DNA of 64,000 bases from Coccinella septempunctata. Lineage: Eukaryota; Arthropoda; Insecta; Coleoptera; Coccinellidae. Below the pieces are notes generated by a model. It saw only the letters and a program-made list of their open reading frames with translations. It was not told the origin of the DNA and did not search any database. Positions within the stretch are counted from its first letter, which is position 1. Every line of letters starts with the position of its first letter. Shown piece by piece: positions 10,036 to 20,793 of this stretch. Both the position numbers and the translations under genes were made by a program. The stretch is taken from contig NC_058194.1 in the NCBI RefSeq assembly GCF_907165205.1, positions 1,054,824 through 1,118,823 of the forward strand. Reading direction: 5' to 3'.

Positions 10036-12441
10036 TTAGTCAGCACTAAGAACGAATTTATGCTTTCTGAATCGTAGAATTATTGAGAATAAGTCGTCCT
10101 GTATTGTTGGACCTACCATTAAGATGTCATTGAGGGACAGACCAGAAGAGGATTTGGCACTGCCATCGAAGACAACACGTAGCTTTGTGGTAGAGCTGGT
10201 GTCTTTCAAGACACAATGGTGGGGAAGGAAAAAACCAGATTCGTCAGTTTGATTGTCAGTTAGAGACATGTGATTCAATGTAAGATATTCTTTCATAAAA
10301 TCATGATATTGGGCCTGTAATTCTGGATTTCTCAGTAGTTTTCGTTCCATGGCAAGAAATCTGTTGGTAGCAGATGTCCTTGAATCGCCCAGTTTTACAG
10401 GTGATTCTTTTAGGGGAAGAGATACTGAAAAATGTCCATCAGGTCTGTGAATTGTGTTTTGTTTAAAGTGAGTTTCGCAAGCATTTTCCTCTTCGGAAAC
10501 GTACTTCACCTCCGGACATTGTTCAATCTCCCAAAACTTGCATAGTTGTTCGTTCAATTCGAGGGTATTAATACTGAGGTTACACTGATATTCAGGATTT
10601 GTTTGCCCTTTCGTGTGAATTGGTCCCGAAAGAATCCAACCTAGTTTGGTTTTTTGGAGAATTGGTTGGCCGTTGCCAAGTTTTATTTGACCAATACTGA
10701 CAAGTTCCCAGAAGATTTCAGCTCCTATTAGTAAATCAACAGGGGTGGATTCATGGAAATTTGGATCAGCTAAAGTAATATTTTGCGGGAGTTTCACAAT
10801 ATTTTTATTGAATGTGAAGGAAGGCAAATTACCAGCAATATTTGAGAGAACGAAGCATGGTAGTGTTGTTTGATAATCGTTTGTTTTGGAGTGAATGTTC
10901 GCAAATGTCGTGTAGTTGATGTTGGACTTGACTTGGTTGATTCCAGAGATAGAGAAATTAATTTTATTCATTTGTAAACCTAGTATTTTGCATATTCTTT
11001 CGGATATAAAGTTACTCTGTGATCCAGAGTCGAGCAGAACCTTGCAGTCATGTGGATTACCATGTTTGTCTAAGATTTCGACAAGTGCTGTGGAAAGTAG
11101 AACAATGGGTTTCATATAGGTATTCATGGATGTGAGAGCTATTTCCGAGTTATTCACGGAAGTATTTTGTTGTGAACTAGATGCAGTAGATTGAATTTCA
11201 GAATTGGAAGAGCGTTGTGTGGATGCAGATGATGTGGAAGTATTTGCTTTACTGTTAAAGTGAAGAAGAGTGTGGTGAGGTTTGTTGCATTTTCTACAAC
11301 CAGCAGATCTGCACTCTCTTGTTAATTGCCCCACTCGTAGACAATTTACACACAATCTCAATCGTTTGGCCTCATCCAATCTCGAAGTGGATTCTAATTT
11401 CAAGAATTCAGGACAAGCGTAAATTAGGTGATCGTTTTTGCAAAATGAACAGGAATGATTATGAGTGGTCACAAACGACCTGGATGTTTTTACGTTCACA
11501 TTAGTGTGTTGTTTGTTATGGACCTTATGCTGCATATTTTCATTATTCAACTCAAGCGATTCCAAAAATCTACAGCGACCCTTTAGAAAATCAATGAATT
11601 CACTGAGTGACGGTAATTTTGTCGAATTGTTGGATAGCTCCCATTCACGCCTGGAAGCGTGATCTAATTTTGTGGATATTAGGTAAATTATTAATGCATC
11701 CCATTTATCAATGGGAAGTTTTAGTGCTTCAAGTGCTCTTAAGTGTTTTTGCAATCCATCTAAAAGTTGTCTAAGCCCTTGATTAGATTCTTTCAAAATG
11801 TTAGGCAAATTGAAAAGATGCTTTATGTGATTATTTACTAAAATTTGTTTGTTCTCAAAACGTTCAGTGATGAGTTTCCAGGCAACATCATAGTTATCAG
11901 CAGATATTTCTAAGGCTTTGATCGTTTCTGCGGCAGTACCCTTCAAAGAAAGGCGCAGATAATGAAATTTTTGAATGTTTGACAAGGAAGAGTTCTGATC
12001 AATTATTGAAATAAAAGTATCCCGAAAAAAAAGCCCTTGGTCGTATGCTCCATCAAAGCTAGGTAAATTGAGTGAAGGTAATTTTATGTCGTTGGTAGAA
12101 ATTTGATTGGAGGTAGACGCCTTAGCTGAATTTTGATCGTTATTGAAATCAAATATGAATTTTGTAGCATTTGCTGTGACTGTATAAAAGAGATTTTCGA
12201 AAGTTTCACGTTCTTTAGCGTGTAATGTATCTATGTTATTGTCATATTGTTGATCCGCGATTTCTATTTCCGACTGAGCATTATTGAAATCATGTATCAA
12301 CTTTTCAGCTGCATTCAACCTGATTTGCAGTTCACAGATATTTATTTGATCGGGTGTGAGCGATTTAATGCTATTGAAGTAAGTCGTGAAACGTGTAAGG
12401 GAGCCTTTAATGGCTGTTCTCTTTTGTTTAGGGTCTGACAT
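10036..12441 (-). pseudogene. BEL1 gag, protease and start of RT
   Basis: This 801-codon minus-strand frame starts MSDPKQKRTAIKGSLTRF, a usual BEL/Pao gag beginning. It shows a nucleic-acid-binding cysteine region (CSFCKNDHLIYACPEF, then CVNCL and CRKCNKPHHTLLH), an aspartic protease with LLDSGSQSNFIS and the first part of the reverse transcriptase (VVFDGSAKSSSG). It ends at a stop just after FVLSAD, where the pol frame is displaced by one base. Gag forms the particle and the protease processes the polyprotein in this family. The leader between gag and the upstream LTR is 12442-12775. Confidence 0.88.
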
Positions 12442-12775
12442 AGTTAATTGAGAATTGTAAAGCGATAAATTAAAAATGTGAACAACAAAGAGTCAAATAA
12501 AATCTTGCTTGTATTTTCAAAGGATTGGTATAGAAAAGGATTGCGCACTGACCTTTTTTCCAAGAATTTCAACCAGCTGTGTGAACGACTTCTATGGTAG
12601 ACGTTGTCGAAGCGAAAGTGTATGTAGCTGCCTCCGGTCGAGGGGTTGATCACGTGTCTTGACTGTGAAGATGGACGCAGCGGCTGAACAGGCTCTTACG
12701 ATGGATCAGGTGCAGGTGTTTTCAACTAATTTCCACTGTTTTCAATGAAAATGTTATCCGGAACGAAGGACCATA
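12442..12775 (-). other. BEL1 5' leader with primer-binding site
   Basis: The leader has no gene. On the minus strand the LTR ends at 12776 and is followed by TATGGTCCTTCGTTCCGG, in which TGG opens a plausible tRNA primer-binding site. I did not assign the tRNA. Confidence 0.5.
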
Positions 12776-12932
12776 TGTTTTGTATGTGTGTTGTGTGTAG
12801 ACGACACCAATTTTCTGAATTATTTGTAAAAAAAAACAACAAAAGACAAATATCGAATAATTACGTTTATTCAACGTGATGTTTACATTAGCGTGTATCG
12901 CAGACGAATGAATAAAATTGCCGCGCTTCTTG
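12776..12932 (-). repeat. BEL1 right LTR, first part
   Basis: This part matches 6986 onward of the left LTR and stops at CGCTTCTTG (12924-12932), which is duplicated at 20446-20454. The remaining part of the LTR is at 20446-20550. Confidence 0.85.
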
Positions 12933-13079
12933 AGCATACACTAATTTCTCCCCGGTACGAAATTTCTCGACCAATCAGGAAACAGCACTGTATACCACTT
13001 ATTTCCTCCCCACGTCGACGATTAGGTCGTCGACGTGTAGGAAAACCAAAATGCACCATAAACAACATAACCTGTATTC

Positions 13080-13550
13080 CGATAGTGACAGAGTGACAGC
13101 GACATGATCAAAACAAAAATGTTTTGATTGTAGCAGGTGGAATATGCTATTCTTTTTCATATTTGCGTGTTATTTTAAGGCCTAAATTTAATTACTTTTG
13201 TGGAGAGCAAAGATGTTTGCGTGTTGTTTGTACGTGTGCATATATTTTGTTCTGAATTTTCGAAGACTTGCGGATTATCAAATGAATTCAAAGTTAGAAT
13301 ATATAGATTTGTCATCAATTTTGTAATAAAAAACAAGCAGAAATATTGTAGTAATTCATTTGGGCATTACGATTACGAGTTCAACTTTTCGCAAATTACA
13401 TACAGTTCGAGTACAATTCAAAAACTCTGAAGTGAAAAATAAAAAATTTTGATTACAGCAATTCGATAACGAGTTACGAATAAGCATGATCCATTATTTG
13501 TGAAGCAGTGAAAATAATGCCACAAATAATATTATCTTTTTTTGTATATT
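13080..13550. other. MULE subterminal DNA, no gene seen
   Basis: This is AT-rich DNA between the MULE left end and the Penelope-like element. A 76-codon open frame at 13200-13430 has no recognisable motif and is probably chance. Confidence 0.5.
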
Positions 13551-13836
13551 TCATTTGATCATCTCTAAAAAATTATGATTCGTACATACTGACAGTAGGT
13601 CACTTTGTATTATAATTGGAAAGGCTCAAAAAATCTGAAATTAATTTCCTACTGAGGAGTAAAAGAAAAAATGTCTCGCTATTGATAAATGTGCTTCATT
13701 ATTGTTATGTTAGTATTTAGCTGAGATTTGATCATCTCTCTCTGATTAGTACCGAACATACTTAAATTTTGTATTATGATTTGGAAAAACTTAAATCAGT
13801 TTCATTCTAAGGAGTAAAGGAAAAAAAAGTCTTGCT

Positions 13837-16326
13837 ATGATTAACATGCTTCTTTATTCATCTCTTCCCAAAATAAATTTCAATCGATATCTGAAAGAAA
13901 GGTATGGGCCTTTTTCTATTTCAAGTTTTAGAAAATTGGAAGAATTGTACAAAAAACTATCCCACACAGAAAACAGTCTCACCTTCATGTGTAGATGCAG
14001 AGATAATAGATTGATTCCAAAATTCCTGAGAATTAGGCTACCATTTCGGAGTAATGGTTCGGAAAAGATTAAAAACAGGTTCGGTTATGCGTTGGTAAGA
14101 GAAAGAATAAATTTTCTCAGATATAATAAGGTAAGATTTCAACAAAATATATTAAGGTTAGAAGAAGAAATTTTCCGTAACCTTTCAAAGGAAGACTTTG
14201 AACATATTTTACATTGTGTGAATATTTCGTATTTCCATGAATATGAGAAGAGCAAACGATCTAATTTCAAAAAATTTAATATACTAATGGAAGAAAACCA
14301 ACAAAAATTCAACAATACAAAAATCAGTAACAACTTCATTAATAAAACGGTAATCAACTTATCTTCACGAAATTTGAATGAAAATGAAAAATTGATATTA
14401 TCAAAAGGACTCAATTTTGCTATAACTCCAAAACACATTCCAACATTAGATATAATTACAGCTATTGAAAAAACAGCCCAAAAACTTCCTCTTGATAAAT
14501 CGAATGAATTTAGAGTACTAAATAAATTGTTACTTGATAAACCTTTTAAAATAAAACCAAATCTAAATAAAATTGAGAATAAAACTATAACTTCATTGAA
14601 AAATGATAATAACATTAAAATTTTACCTGCCGATAAAGGAAATGCAACAGTTATTATGGATTCAGGTGAATATAAAAGAAAACTTTTAGAAATTGTTGAT
14701 GATACCGATAAATATTCCAAAATCAAAAAAGATCCAACTTCTCTCACAGAGAATAAAGTGAAGAAAATTATTTCAAAAAATTCCAAAAAATTCACATATG
14801 CTCAAAAGAAATTTATCACACCATCTTATAGCAAACCCCCACATTTATACGGCCTACCTAAAATACATAAACCTCTTATTCCTTTGAGACCAATAGTAAG
14901 TTCACTCGGATCCCCCTGTCAAAATTTTGCTAAATATATTTTACAATTTTTGAACCCATTAACAGGAAAATCAACTAGTTTTTTGAAAAATACTCAACAC
15001 TTTCTTGAAAAATTAAGAAATTCTAACTTAAATGCAACAGACATCTTAGTAAGTTTTGATGTAGTAAATCTTTTTCCAAATGTTCCAGTTGATAAAACTC
15101 TTGAAATAGTGAGAACAAAATTGATTAATGATAGAACCATTTATGAAAATTCGAAATTGACTATTGATGATATAATGGAGATATTAGAAGTTTGCCTGAA
15201 TTCCACATATTTTCAATTAGATGATGTTTTCTATAAACAAAAATTTGGTATGGCTATGGGTTCTCCTTTATCACCAGTAATGAGTAACATATTCATGGAA
15301 TCTTTCGAACAAAAATATATAGACACATACCCACTAAAACCAAAGACTTGGTGGCGATATGTAGACGATATTTTTGTGATTTGGCAACATGGTAGAGATG
15401 AACTAGAGAATTTTTTTGATCATATCAACAACAAAGAACCTACAATAAAATTTACAATGGAATTAGAGCAGGATAACAAAATTTCATTCCTAGATGTTTC
15501 AATAAAAAAGTTTCCGAATTATTTCGAAACGAGCGTATACCGAAAAAAGACACATACTAATAGATATTTAAATTTTTATTCCAATCACCAAGTAAGTGTC
15601 AAAAGAGGTATCATTAAAACACTTTATGATAGAGCTAATTTAATTTCATCTACACCCGAAATTAGAAATAATGAAGTTGACTTCATTAAACATTTTCTTA
15701 GGGATAATCAATACCCAAAAGATTTTATTGAAAAAACAATATTAAATTTAGAGAGAAAAATGACTAACCAAAATCGTAATAATGATCAGGAACAACCAAC
15801 AAACCGTCAAGAACAACCAAATTTGTTGAATGTAATTCCTTATGTTAATGGCCTTTCAGAAAAAATAAGAAGAATCGGTTCGAAGTTCAACATACGAACT
15901 GTTTTTAAAACGCAAAATGATTTAAGATCTATATTAACAAAAACTAAACCTTTGAACGAAAAACAAAAATCAAAAAATTGTATTTACAACATACCCTGTA
16001 TTTGTGGTAAAAGTTATACAGGTGAAACGTCCAGACCTCTAGAAATAAGAAAACGCGAACATAAAAATAATATTAAAAATAGAGAAATTAATCGATCGCA
16101 AATCGCAGATCACATTTGTTCTAATACGGGAGACCACATGATGGATTGGGACAACACAAAAATTTTAATGACAGAACCAGACCATTATAAACGAAAAATT
16201 AAAGAGTCTACGTGTATTCTATTAGATCAGGATAATAATTTGGCAAATTGTTCGGTAGGAATAGATCATATTTGGATCAATTTATTAAAGAAGGAACTGT
16301 CATCCGGTAATTTCAAAATTAAATGA
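13837..16326 (+). CDS. Penelope-like reverse transcriptase with GIY-YIG endonuclease
   Basis: This is an uninterrupted frame of 829 codons; the start could also be the ATG at 13849. The reverse transcriptase shows KILPADKGNATVIMD, PHLYGLPKIHKP, VSFDVVNLFPNVPVD, FGMAMGSPLSPVMSN and the catalytic WWRYVDDIFVIW. Near the C terminus is a GIY-YIG-type nuclease with NCIYNIPC and CGKSYTGETSRPLEIRKREH. This domain order is that of canonical animal Penelope elements, in which the nuclease opens the target and the reverse transcriptase copies the RNA. No stop or frameshift was found, so the copy may encode active enzyme. It lies opposite in strand to the MULE transposase gene. Confidence 0.92.
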   Translation: MINMLLYSSLPKINFNRYLKERYGPFSISSFRKLEELYKKLSHTENSLTFMCRCRDNRLIPKFLRIRLPFRSNGSEKIKNRFGYALVRERINFLRYNKVRFQQNILRLEEEIFRNLSKEDFEHILHCVNISYFHEYEKSKRSNFKKFNILMEENQQKFNNTKISNNFINKTVINLSSRNLNENEKLILSKGLNFAITPKHIPTLDIITAIEKTAQKLPLDKSNEFRVLNKLLLDKPFKIKPNLNKIENKTITSLKNDNNIKILPADKGNATVIMDSGEYKRKLLEIVDDTDKYSKIKKDPTSLTENKVKKIISKNSKKFTYAQKKFITPSYSKPPHLYGLPKIHKPLIPLRPIVSSLGSPCQNFAKYILQFLNPLTGKSTSFLKNTQHFLEKLRNSNLNATDILVSFDVVNLFPNVPVDKTLEIVRTKLINDRTIYENSKLTIDDIMEILEVCLNSTYFQLDDVFYKQKFGMAMGSPLSPVMSNIFMESFEQKYIDTYPLKPKTWWRYVDDIFVIWQHGRDELENFFDHINNKEPTIKFTMELEQDNKISFLDVSIKKFPNYFETSVYRKKTHTNRYLNFYSNHQVSVKRGIIKTLYDRANLISSTPEIRNNEVDFIKHFLRDNQYPKDFIEKTILNLERKMTNQNRNNDQEQPTNRQEQPNLLNVIPYVNGLSEKIRRIGSKFNIRTVFKTQNDLRSILTKTKPLNEKQKSKNCIYNIPCICGKSYTGETSRPLEIRKREHKNNIKNREINRSQIADHICSNTGDHMMDWDNTKILMTEPDHYKRKIKESTCILLDQDNNLANCSVGIDHIWINLLKKELSSGNFKIK

Positions 16327-16419
16327 ATCAACGTTTCTGTGCAGTCTCTGTTTCTGTGTGTTGACAATTAATGTCAGACAAAAAGCGACAATTCCAGAAG
16401 ATTTTCAAAAGTAGATTTT

Positions 16420-16464
16420 TTCGTCTGATGAAGGAGTCTGATATAGACTCCGAAACGTTACGAA
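16420..16464 (+). ncRNA. Minimal type I hammerhead ribozyme of the PLE
   Basis: All the conserved parts are present in order. Stem I is TTCGT (16420-16424) paired with ACGAA (16460-16464). The core is CTGATGA (16425-16431). Stem II is GGAGTCT (16433-16439) paired with AGACTCC (16445-16451), with a GATAT loop. The second core is GAAA (16452-16455), and CGTT (16456-16459) gives a minimal stem III and the cleavage triplet, so self-cutting is expected after 16459. Stem III has only two base pairs and no loop, the form known from Penelope-like elements, which is thought to act as a dimer. It lies 94 bp beyond the PLE stop codon. Confidence 0.88.
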
Positions 16465-16699
16465 GAATTATAGTTTCAACGTTATTTTTTGAGTTCATTG
16501 TCAGGCAACAATTTTTTCTAGTTAATTTGCTCCTGACAAATTAGTGCAAGAATTCACGCAGGAGCAAATCGTTGATTGCATTTTTAATTAATTTTGTTTC
16601 AGAGATTGGGAGTGAAAGCCCTAAAAGGTTTGTGAAGAGATGCAAAATCCTCCCAAAATAAATTTCAATCGATATCTTCTTTATTCATGTTAATATTTA

Positions 16700-16920
16700 G
16701 CTGAGGTTAGTGCAACGGGGAACCATACAATTCTGCGTATGATACAAGAGCTCAGGGAAAAACCTCAGAAGAAAAAACCCTGCCTCCCCGTGTTTAAAAA
16801 AAAAAACAAAACAAAATTAACAGGAGATATTCAATACTGAAGGACATCTTATCTTGATTCTTCCATAAAGGGAAATTAGAGTCTTCTCCGAGGTGGTTGA
16901 AATTCAAAGTCTGAAATAGA
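16700..16920 (-). repeat. LINE 3'-UTR-like fragment
   Basis: The segment CAACGGGGAACCATACA, then GCGTATGATACA and GAAGGACATCTT, matches at intervals the sequence at 41975-42130, which follows a LINE coding end on the minus strand. It is therefore probably a 5'-truncated copy of that LINE tail. The match is patchy and was judged by eye. Confidence 0.45.
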
Positions 16921-17624
16921 AAGCTGTACAAGATTAAAAATTAATTATGTGTCAAATCAATTAAAAATTGACCAACCTCTTTCAAGTATAGCCTTAAAAC
17001 CATCCTTACACCAACATGTTGCAATAGAAAAATACATAAGGACTCTTTCAATTCCAATTTTCCTCTTCTAACATTATTTAATTATCTCATTTAGATCTAG
17101 AATACTCAAAAAATAAAAGTCAAATGTACATCAAGCTTCTATAAATTATAGGAAAAATACTTCCTTTTTGAAATTCTTTTTATTACCACTACCTTGAATC
17201 GTACTTTTATTTGGTGTTAAAAAACATGCTTTATTTGTCGATAACCTTACAACCTTCCATTATATCACCTGTTAGTTAGTAGATTTGAGTAAATGACATG
17301 CAGTATTTCAAAAGAAACTGAAAAGGCAAAGAGTCTTCTTCATATTGATCTGGAATTATCAAAATAAGCTACATTTACACATCATACCAAGCCCCAATAC
17401 ATTAGAAAACATACATTTATTCCATAGACAATAAACCTTTTGACTCCACCAACATGATGTGCAACTTGACTACTTCTTACTTGGGAAATACAACTGTTTC
17501 TCTATTTTTCTTTTTCTGCTGGTAGAAGCATTATTGCATTGCAAGTTATAAGCGTCTCTAATAATTTTTGCAATGTTACGAAGGGTACCCACATCCAATA
17601 AACCAAGCTGCATTCTAGCTTGTT
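16921..17624. other. MULE interior, no gene seen
   Basis: This is AT-rich sequence downstream of the MULE transposase gene. I see no open frame with recognisable motifs. Confidence 0.5.
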
Positions 17625-19961
17625 CTAATACAATCTATAATAAACTATGAAGAACCATATGCATGAATCATCACAAAGACTTACATCTTTTGTAGTAGAA
17701 TCTATTGGATCATTTGTAATTTGACTGGATCCACCTACGACACTCTGGACATCCATTTCATAAGCAGCCCTACTTGTTGATGGTTGACATATATATAAGT
17801 TGTTGTCCTCATCATCATTTACAGTTCTCACACCTAAAACAGAATCGCTTCTCTCTGCGACCAGAGCAACTGCATGTATATGTTTACACATGGCAGTTTT
17901 TATAGTAAACTCTGCACATTGACATCTAAACCTATGGATGCATATTTTGCACTTAATGCAATATAGAGATGTGCAATCCTTATCACACAACTCATTATAT
18001 GACACAATATAAAATTTATTACTCACGGATTCCGATGGTACTCTAAACTCACCAGTTTCTAAGCATACTACTTTATCGGTCAGTCCATTTTCTGCTTTCG
18101 AATGAGCTTCTCGGTTAACTCTGGCCTGGTATTGATTGGCAGAAGGTCTTTCAGTGTCAATAATGTTTTTCCACATCTTTTCATTTACCAATTCCTCCTA
18201 AGTGTCCAGTAATTTCTCTACCCTACAATACATTTTATAGAATATGATTATTATTCATGGTGCATCCTTCAAAACAATACCGTAAATTCTGATTTCCCCT
18301 CATTTTATTGTACTTCAATACTTTATTCAGGCTTTCTATAGCCATGTTGGTATTAATCCCAACATTTACTCTGTGGCAGTGAGCCCACATCATGATTCTT
18401 TCTTCACTTTGGAAATAATAACTGAAAAACATTTATGAAAATCTTCAATTATACTCTTCCACATTTAAAACAACTCACTTCTTTAAATATTTCAAAAATT
18501 CATTTTCCTGTCCTTCTTCCAAATGCTTGAAATATTCGTCTTTCATCTTGTGGAATGTTGATACATCAGTCTCCTTCAAAATTTTTCGCATTCTATTTTT
18601 CATCTCTTTTTTGTTGTCCACATTCTTCAACTTGTTTCTCCCCTGTATATTCCAATTCTTAATAACATGCCAAGTACAGAGGAGCCTTCTTGGCTTTCTT
18701 TCAGTTACCATTGCCTGGAAAATGTATTAAAAATTTAATAGCTGTAACATAAATCCAATATGTAGCTATGTTCTTCAATACCTGACACCATGCATTATAA
18801 TATTTTATATCATCATCGGTCATAATATATTCTGCGTCCACTGGCTCTCCAATCTTAGATTTCAAAGCATCAAAAAAAATATTTTGGATGGTTTGATCCA
18901 GTCTATTCGATAATAAGAAAGCCACCGGGAAACCGATTTTATTCTCATCTTTGACTAAAACTATAGTCAGATCATAATGTCTTGAGTTCGTGCCATGGGT
19001 TCCATCGATGCATATTATCCTTTTGAATTGTTTGAGCTTTCTCTCCATATCATCGTTCATGAATCCTAGAGCAAAGTCTTCTGCCTTCAATCCTGGGTAG
19101 GTTTCTCCTGATAATTTTACAATTTGTAAAGAAAGAATAGGAATGTAGGCACAATTTTGAATAATATACATACCAATTTGCTTGAACAAAAAAACATAAT
19201 TTTTTCCTTGACTGTTCCACTCTTTCACTTTTAAAGTGGTGGCAACCATGTCATCATCATGTCTCCTCTTCTCTATGTTGAATTTTCTTATAATATAAGC
19301 AAGATCTGCCCTTTTAAGCACATTAATTCTTTCTAGCTTATTGCCGGTTATAGTTCTTGCATCTTCCAAAATTCTTTCTTTTGTGACTCCAGCTGCCAAT
19401 TTACTAGCAATCATTTCCTGCTGGTCCTTTGTCAAATGTTTAGATCGCAGTAGATCGTCATGACCAACATGTGTTTCAACAAATTTAACATCCACCCCTT
19501 GAACATATTCAGTATATCGCTCTAGAGAATACAACTAAAATATTACAATATTTACCTGTATTACATATGATTTTACGATCTCTTCGTTTTACGTAATCCA
19601 CATTTCTGTTATCAAGTGCTCTCCAAGTCTCAAATTCTTCTTCATTCTTAAAAGTAAAAAGTGATGTCTTGATACTTAGAGAATGAATCTGCTGTAAGTG
19701 ATTAATCAGCATATCATGAGACTCAAGAGCTACTTTTTCTTCTTGAGGGCAAATGGGGCATTTTATATGCACTGTCTGTTTTGCAATAGGTTGTTCATTA
19801 TGAACATCTCGCAAATGGCGATATTTCGCCGAAACACTAGAGTATTTCTTTTTACAGATTTGACAAATCAGTTTATCGCTGAAATATGAGGTTTTAATAA
19901 TGAATCAATAATATGTATAATAACATAACATAACAGTGAATACATACTTTTCCCCATCCAT
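17625..19961 (-). CDS. MULE transposase with C2H2 fingers and SWIM finger
   Basis: This is a spliced minus-strand gene of about six exons. A short first exon starts MDGE at 19961 and ends at a GTATGT donor. Exon 2 begins near 19880 and encodes two C2H2 fingers (ICQICKKKYSS...HLRDVH and IKCPICPQ...HLQQIH). The MULE catalytic domain follows: IICIDGTHGTNSRHYDL, AEYIMTDDDIKYYNAW, LLCTWHVIKNW and INTNMAIESLNKVLKY, holding the expected acidic residues. The last exon (17625-18191) has a SWIM zinc finger, RCQCAEFTIKTAMCKHIHAV. Fingers bind the transposon ends and the DDE core cuts. Exon frames appear open, so this copy may be functional. Exact internal splice borders at about 18430-18475 and 18190-18235 are approximate. 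Confidence 0.85.
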
Positions 19962-20008
19962 GTTCAAGAATCTATTTCCTGAAAGCTAAACTACAAGTTA
20001 AAAATTGA

Positions 20009-20195
20009 AGCAATGAAAATTGCTTTAATTTGAAGAAACTCCTGAAATACAATAGATATGAATTAGAGCAATAAAAATTGCTTTAATTTGAAGAAACTCC
20101 TGAAATACAATAGATATGAATTAGAGCAATAAAAATTGCTTTAATTTGAAGAAACTCCTGAAATATAATAGATATAAATTAGAGCAATGAAAATT
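20009..20195. repeat. 58-bp tandem repeat, about 3.2 copies
   Basis: The unit contains GCTTTAATTTGAAGAAACTC and ends ATATGAATTAGA; consecutive copies differ at very few positions. It lies 250 bp inside the right end of the MULE, upstream of the transposase start, where subterminal repeats often serve as transposase binding sites. That role is inference. Confidence 0.85.
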
Positions 20196-20445
20196 TCTTG
20201 AAGATATTCCAAATATATTCTCAAAATATTCAGTAGCAGCTTTCAGAGCACAAATGTTTGGGCAAGTAAGCAACTATCAGAACAATTCAGAATTGAATGG
20301 CGGAAAGAGTGGAAAGACCGTTACAAATTCTTCAAGTTGAAGAATACGACAGAGACAACTCCCACTCTCCCTCTCTCTCTATCGTTGTCGCATGACATGT
20401 GCTGTTTCCTGATTGGTTCGCATCAGGGAGAAATTAGTGTATGCT

Positions 20446-20550
20446 CGCTTCTTGTCGATGCCTGCCGTATCCCCTCCTTTCGGCGAATCGCTCGCATCGA
20501 TGTCTCGCTTGGATCTTGGATCAGCGGCGTAGAGGGAACGGGTTCTAACA
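20446..20550 (-). repeat. BEL1 right LTR, second part
   Basis: It starts with the MULE target duplicate CGCTTCTTG and continues TCGATGCCTGCC to GGTTCTAACA, matching the left LTR end at 7239. Confidence 0.85.
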
Positions 20551-20639
20551 GTTTATTGTTCGATGACTTTTTAGTACTTATTTAATATTCCGAGAGCCAT
20601 CTATAGTAAGTATCGGAGAGGGTATGTACCTGAGGATAT

Positions 20640-20691
20640 TACACACACACATATATATATATATAGATAAGTTTGTAAGGGAATCGGGTTA

Positions 20692-20735
<44 letters not shown>
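20640..20735. repeat. AC/TA microsatellites
   Basis: Two simple-repeat tracts are present: (AC)n(AT)n at about 20641-20666 and (TA)n at about 20694-20732. They lie in an intron of the Harbinger accessory gene. Confidence 0.9.
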
Positions 20736-20737
<2 letters not shown>

Positions 20738-20793
20738 TGATTTGAACAGACTTTATATCCAACTTTTTGGTTAATCTATAATACTCTACTCAC

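Larger units (their letters stand above)
13550..16700 (+). mobile_element. Penelope-like element (PLE) inside the MULE
   Basis: The element contains one long open frame (13837-16326), a hammerhead ribozyme at 16420-16464 and terminal repetition: the 27-bp block starting TCCCAAAATAAATTTCAATC occurs at 13866-13892 and 16651-16677. In the right copy it is followed by TTATTCATGTTAATATTTAGCTGAGG, which resembles 13690-13726 on the left. Such rearranged partial repeats (pLTRs) are typical of PLEs. Two diverged units of about 170 bp, each beginning ATTTGATCATCTCT, lie upstream of the frame at about 13554 and 13724. Outer limits are approximate. Confidence 0.75.
12933..20445. mobile_element. Mutator-like (MULE) transposon, 7.5 kb, 9-bp TSD
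   Basis: The terminal inverted repeats begin AGCATACACTAATTTCTCCC at 12933 and end in its exact complement at 20445. A second matching block, ACCAATCAGGAAACAGCAC, follows about ten bases further in on both sides. CGCTTCTTG is duplicated at 12924-12932 and 20446-20454 and is present once in the intact LTR at 6986-7239, so the insertion is proven to the base. Inside are a spliced transposase gene on the minus strand (17625-19961), a 58-bp tandem repeat near the right end and a Penelope-like element (about 13550-16700). Size, 9-bp duplication and transposase all agree with the Mutator superfamily. Confidence 0.9.
6986..20550 (-). mobile_element. BEL/Pao LTR retrotransposon (BEL1), with nested MULE
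   Basis: The left LTR is 6986-7239. The right LTR starts at 12776 and is split by the MULE at 12933-20445, ending at 20550. GTTTAT flanks both outer ends (6980-6985 and 20551-20556), a likely target duplication. Coding runs on the minus strand from about 12441 (gag) to 7280 (integrase). On the minus strand, TGG begins two bases inside the upstream LTR, the usual start of a primer-binding site. The element lies in an intron of the Harbinger accessory gene. Confidence 0.85.

Noticed and set aside
14139..14795. 218-codon frame on the minus strand inside the Penelope gene
   Set aside because: It is the antisense shadow of an AT-rich coding region; the plus strand has clear RT motifs.
20640..20735. 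Possible promoter TATA boxes
   Set aside because: The TATATA runs are a microsatellite inside an intron; nothing ties them to a start site.
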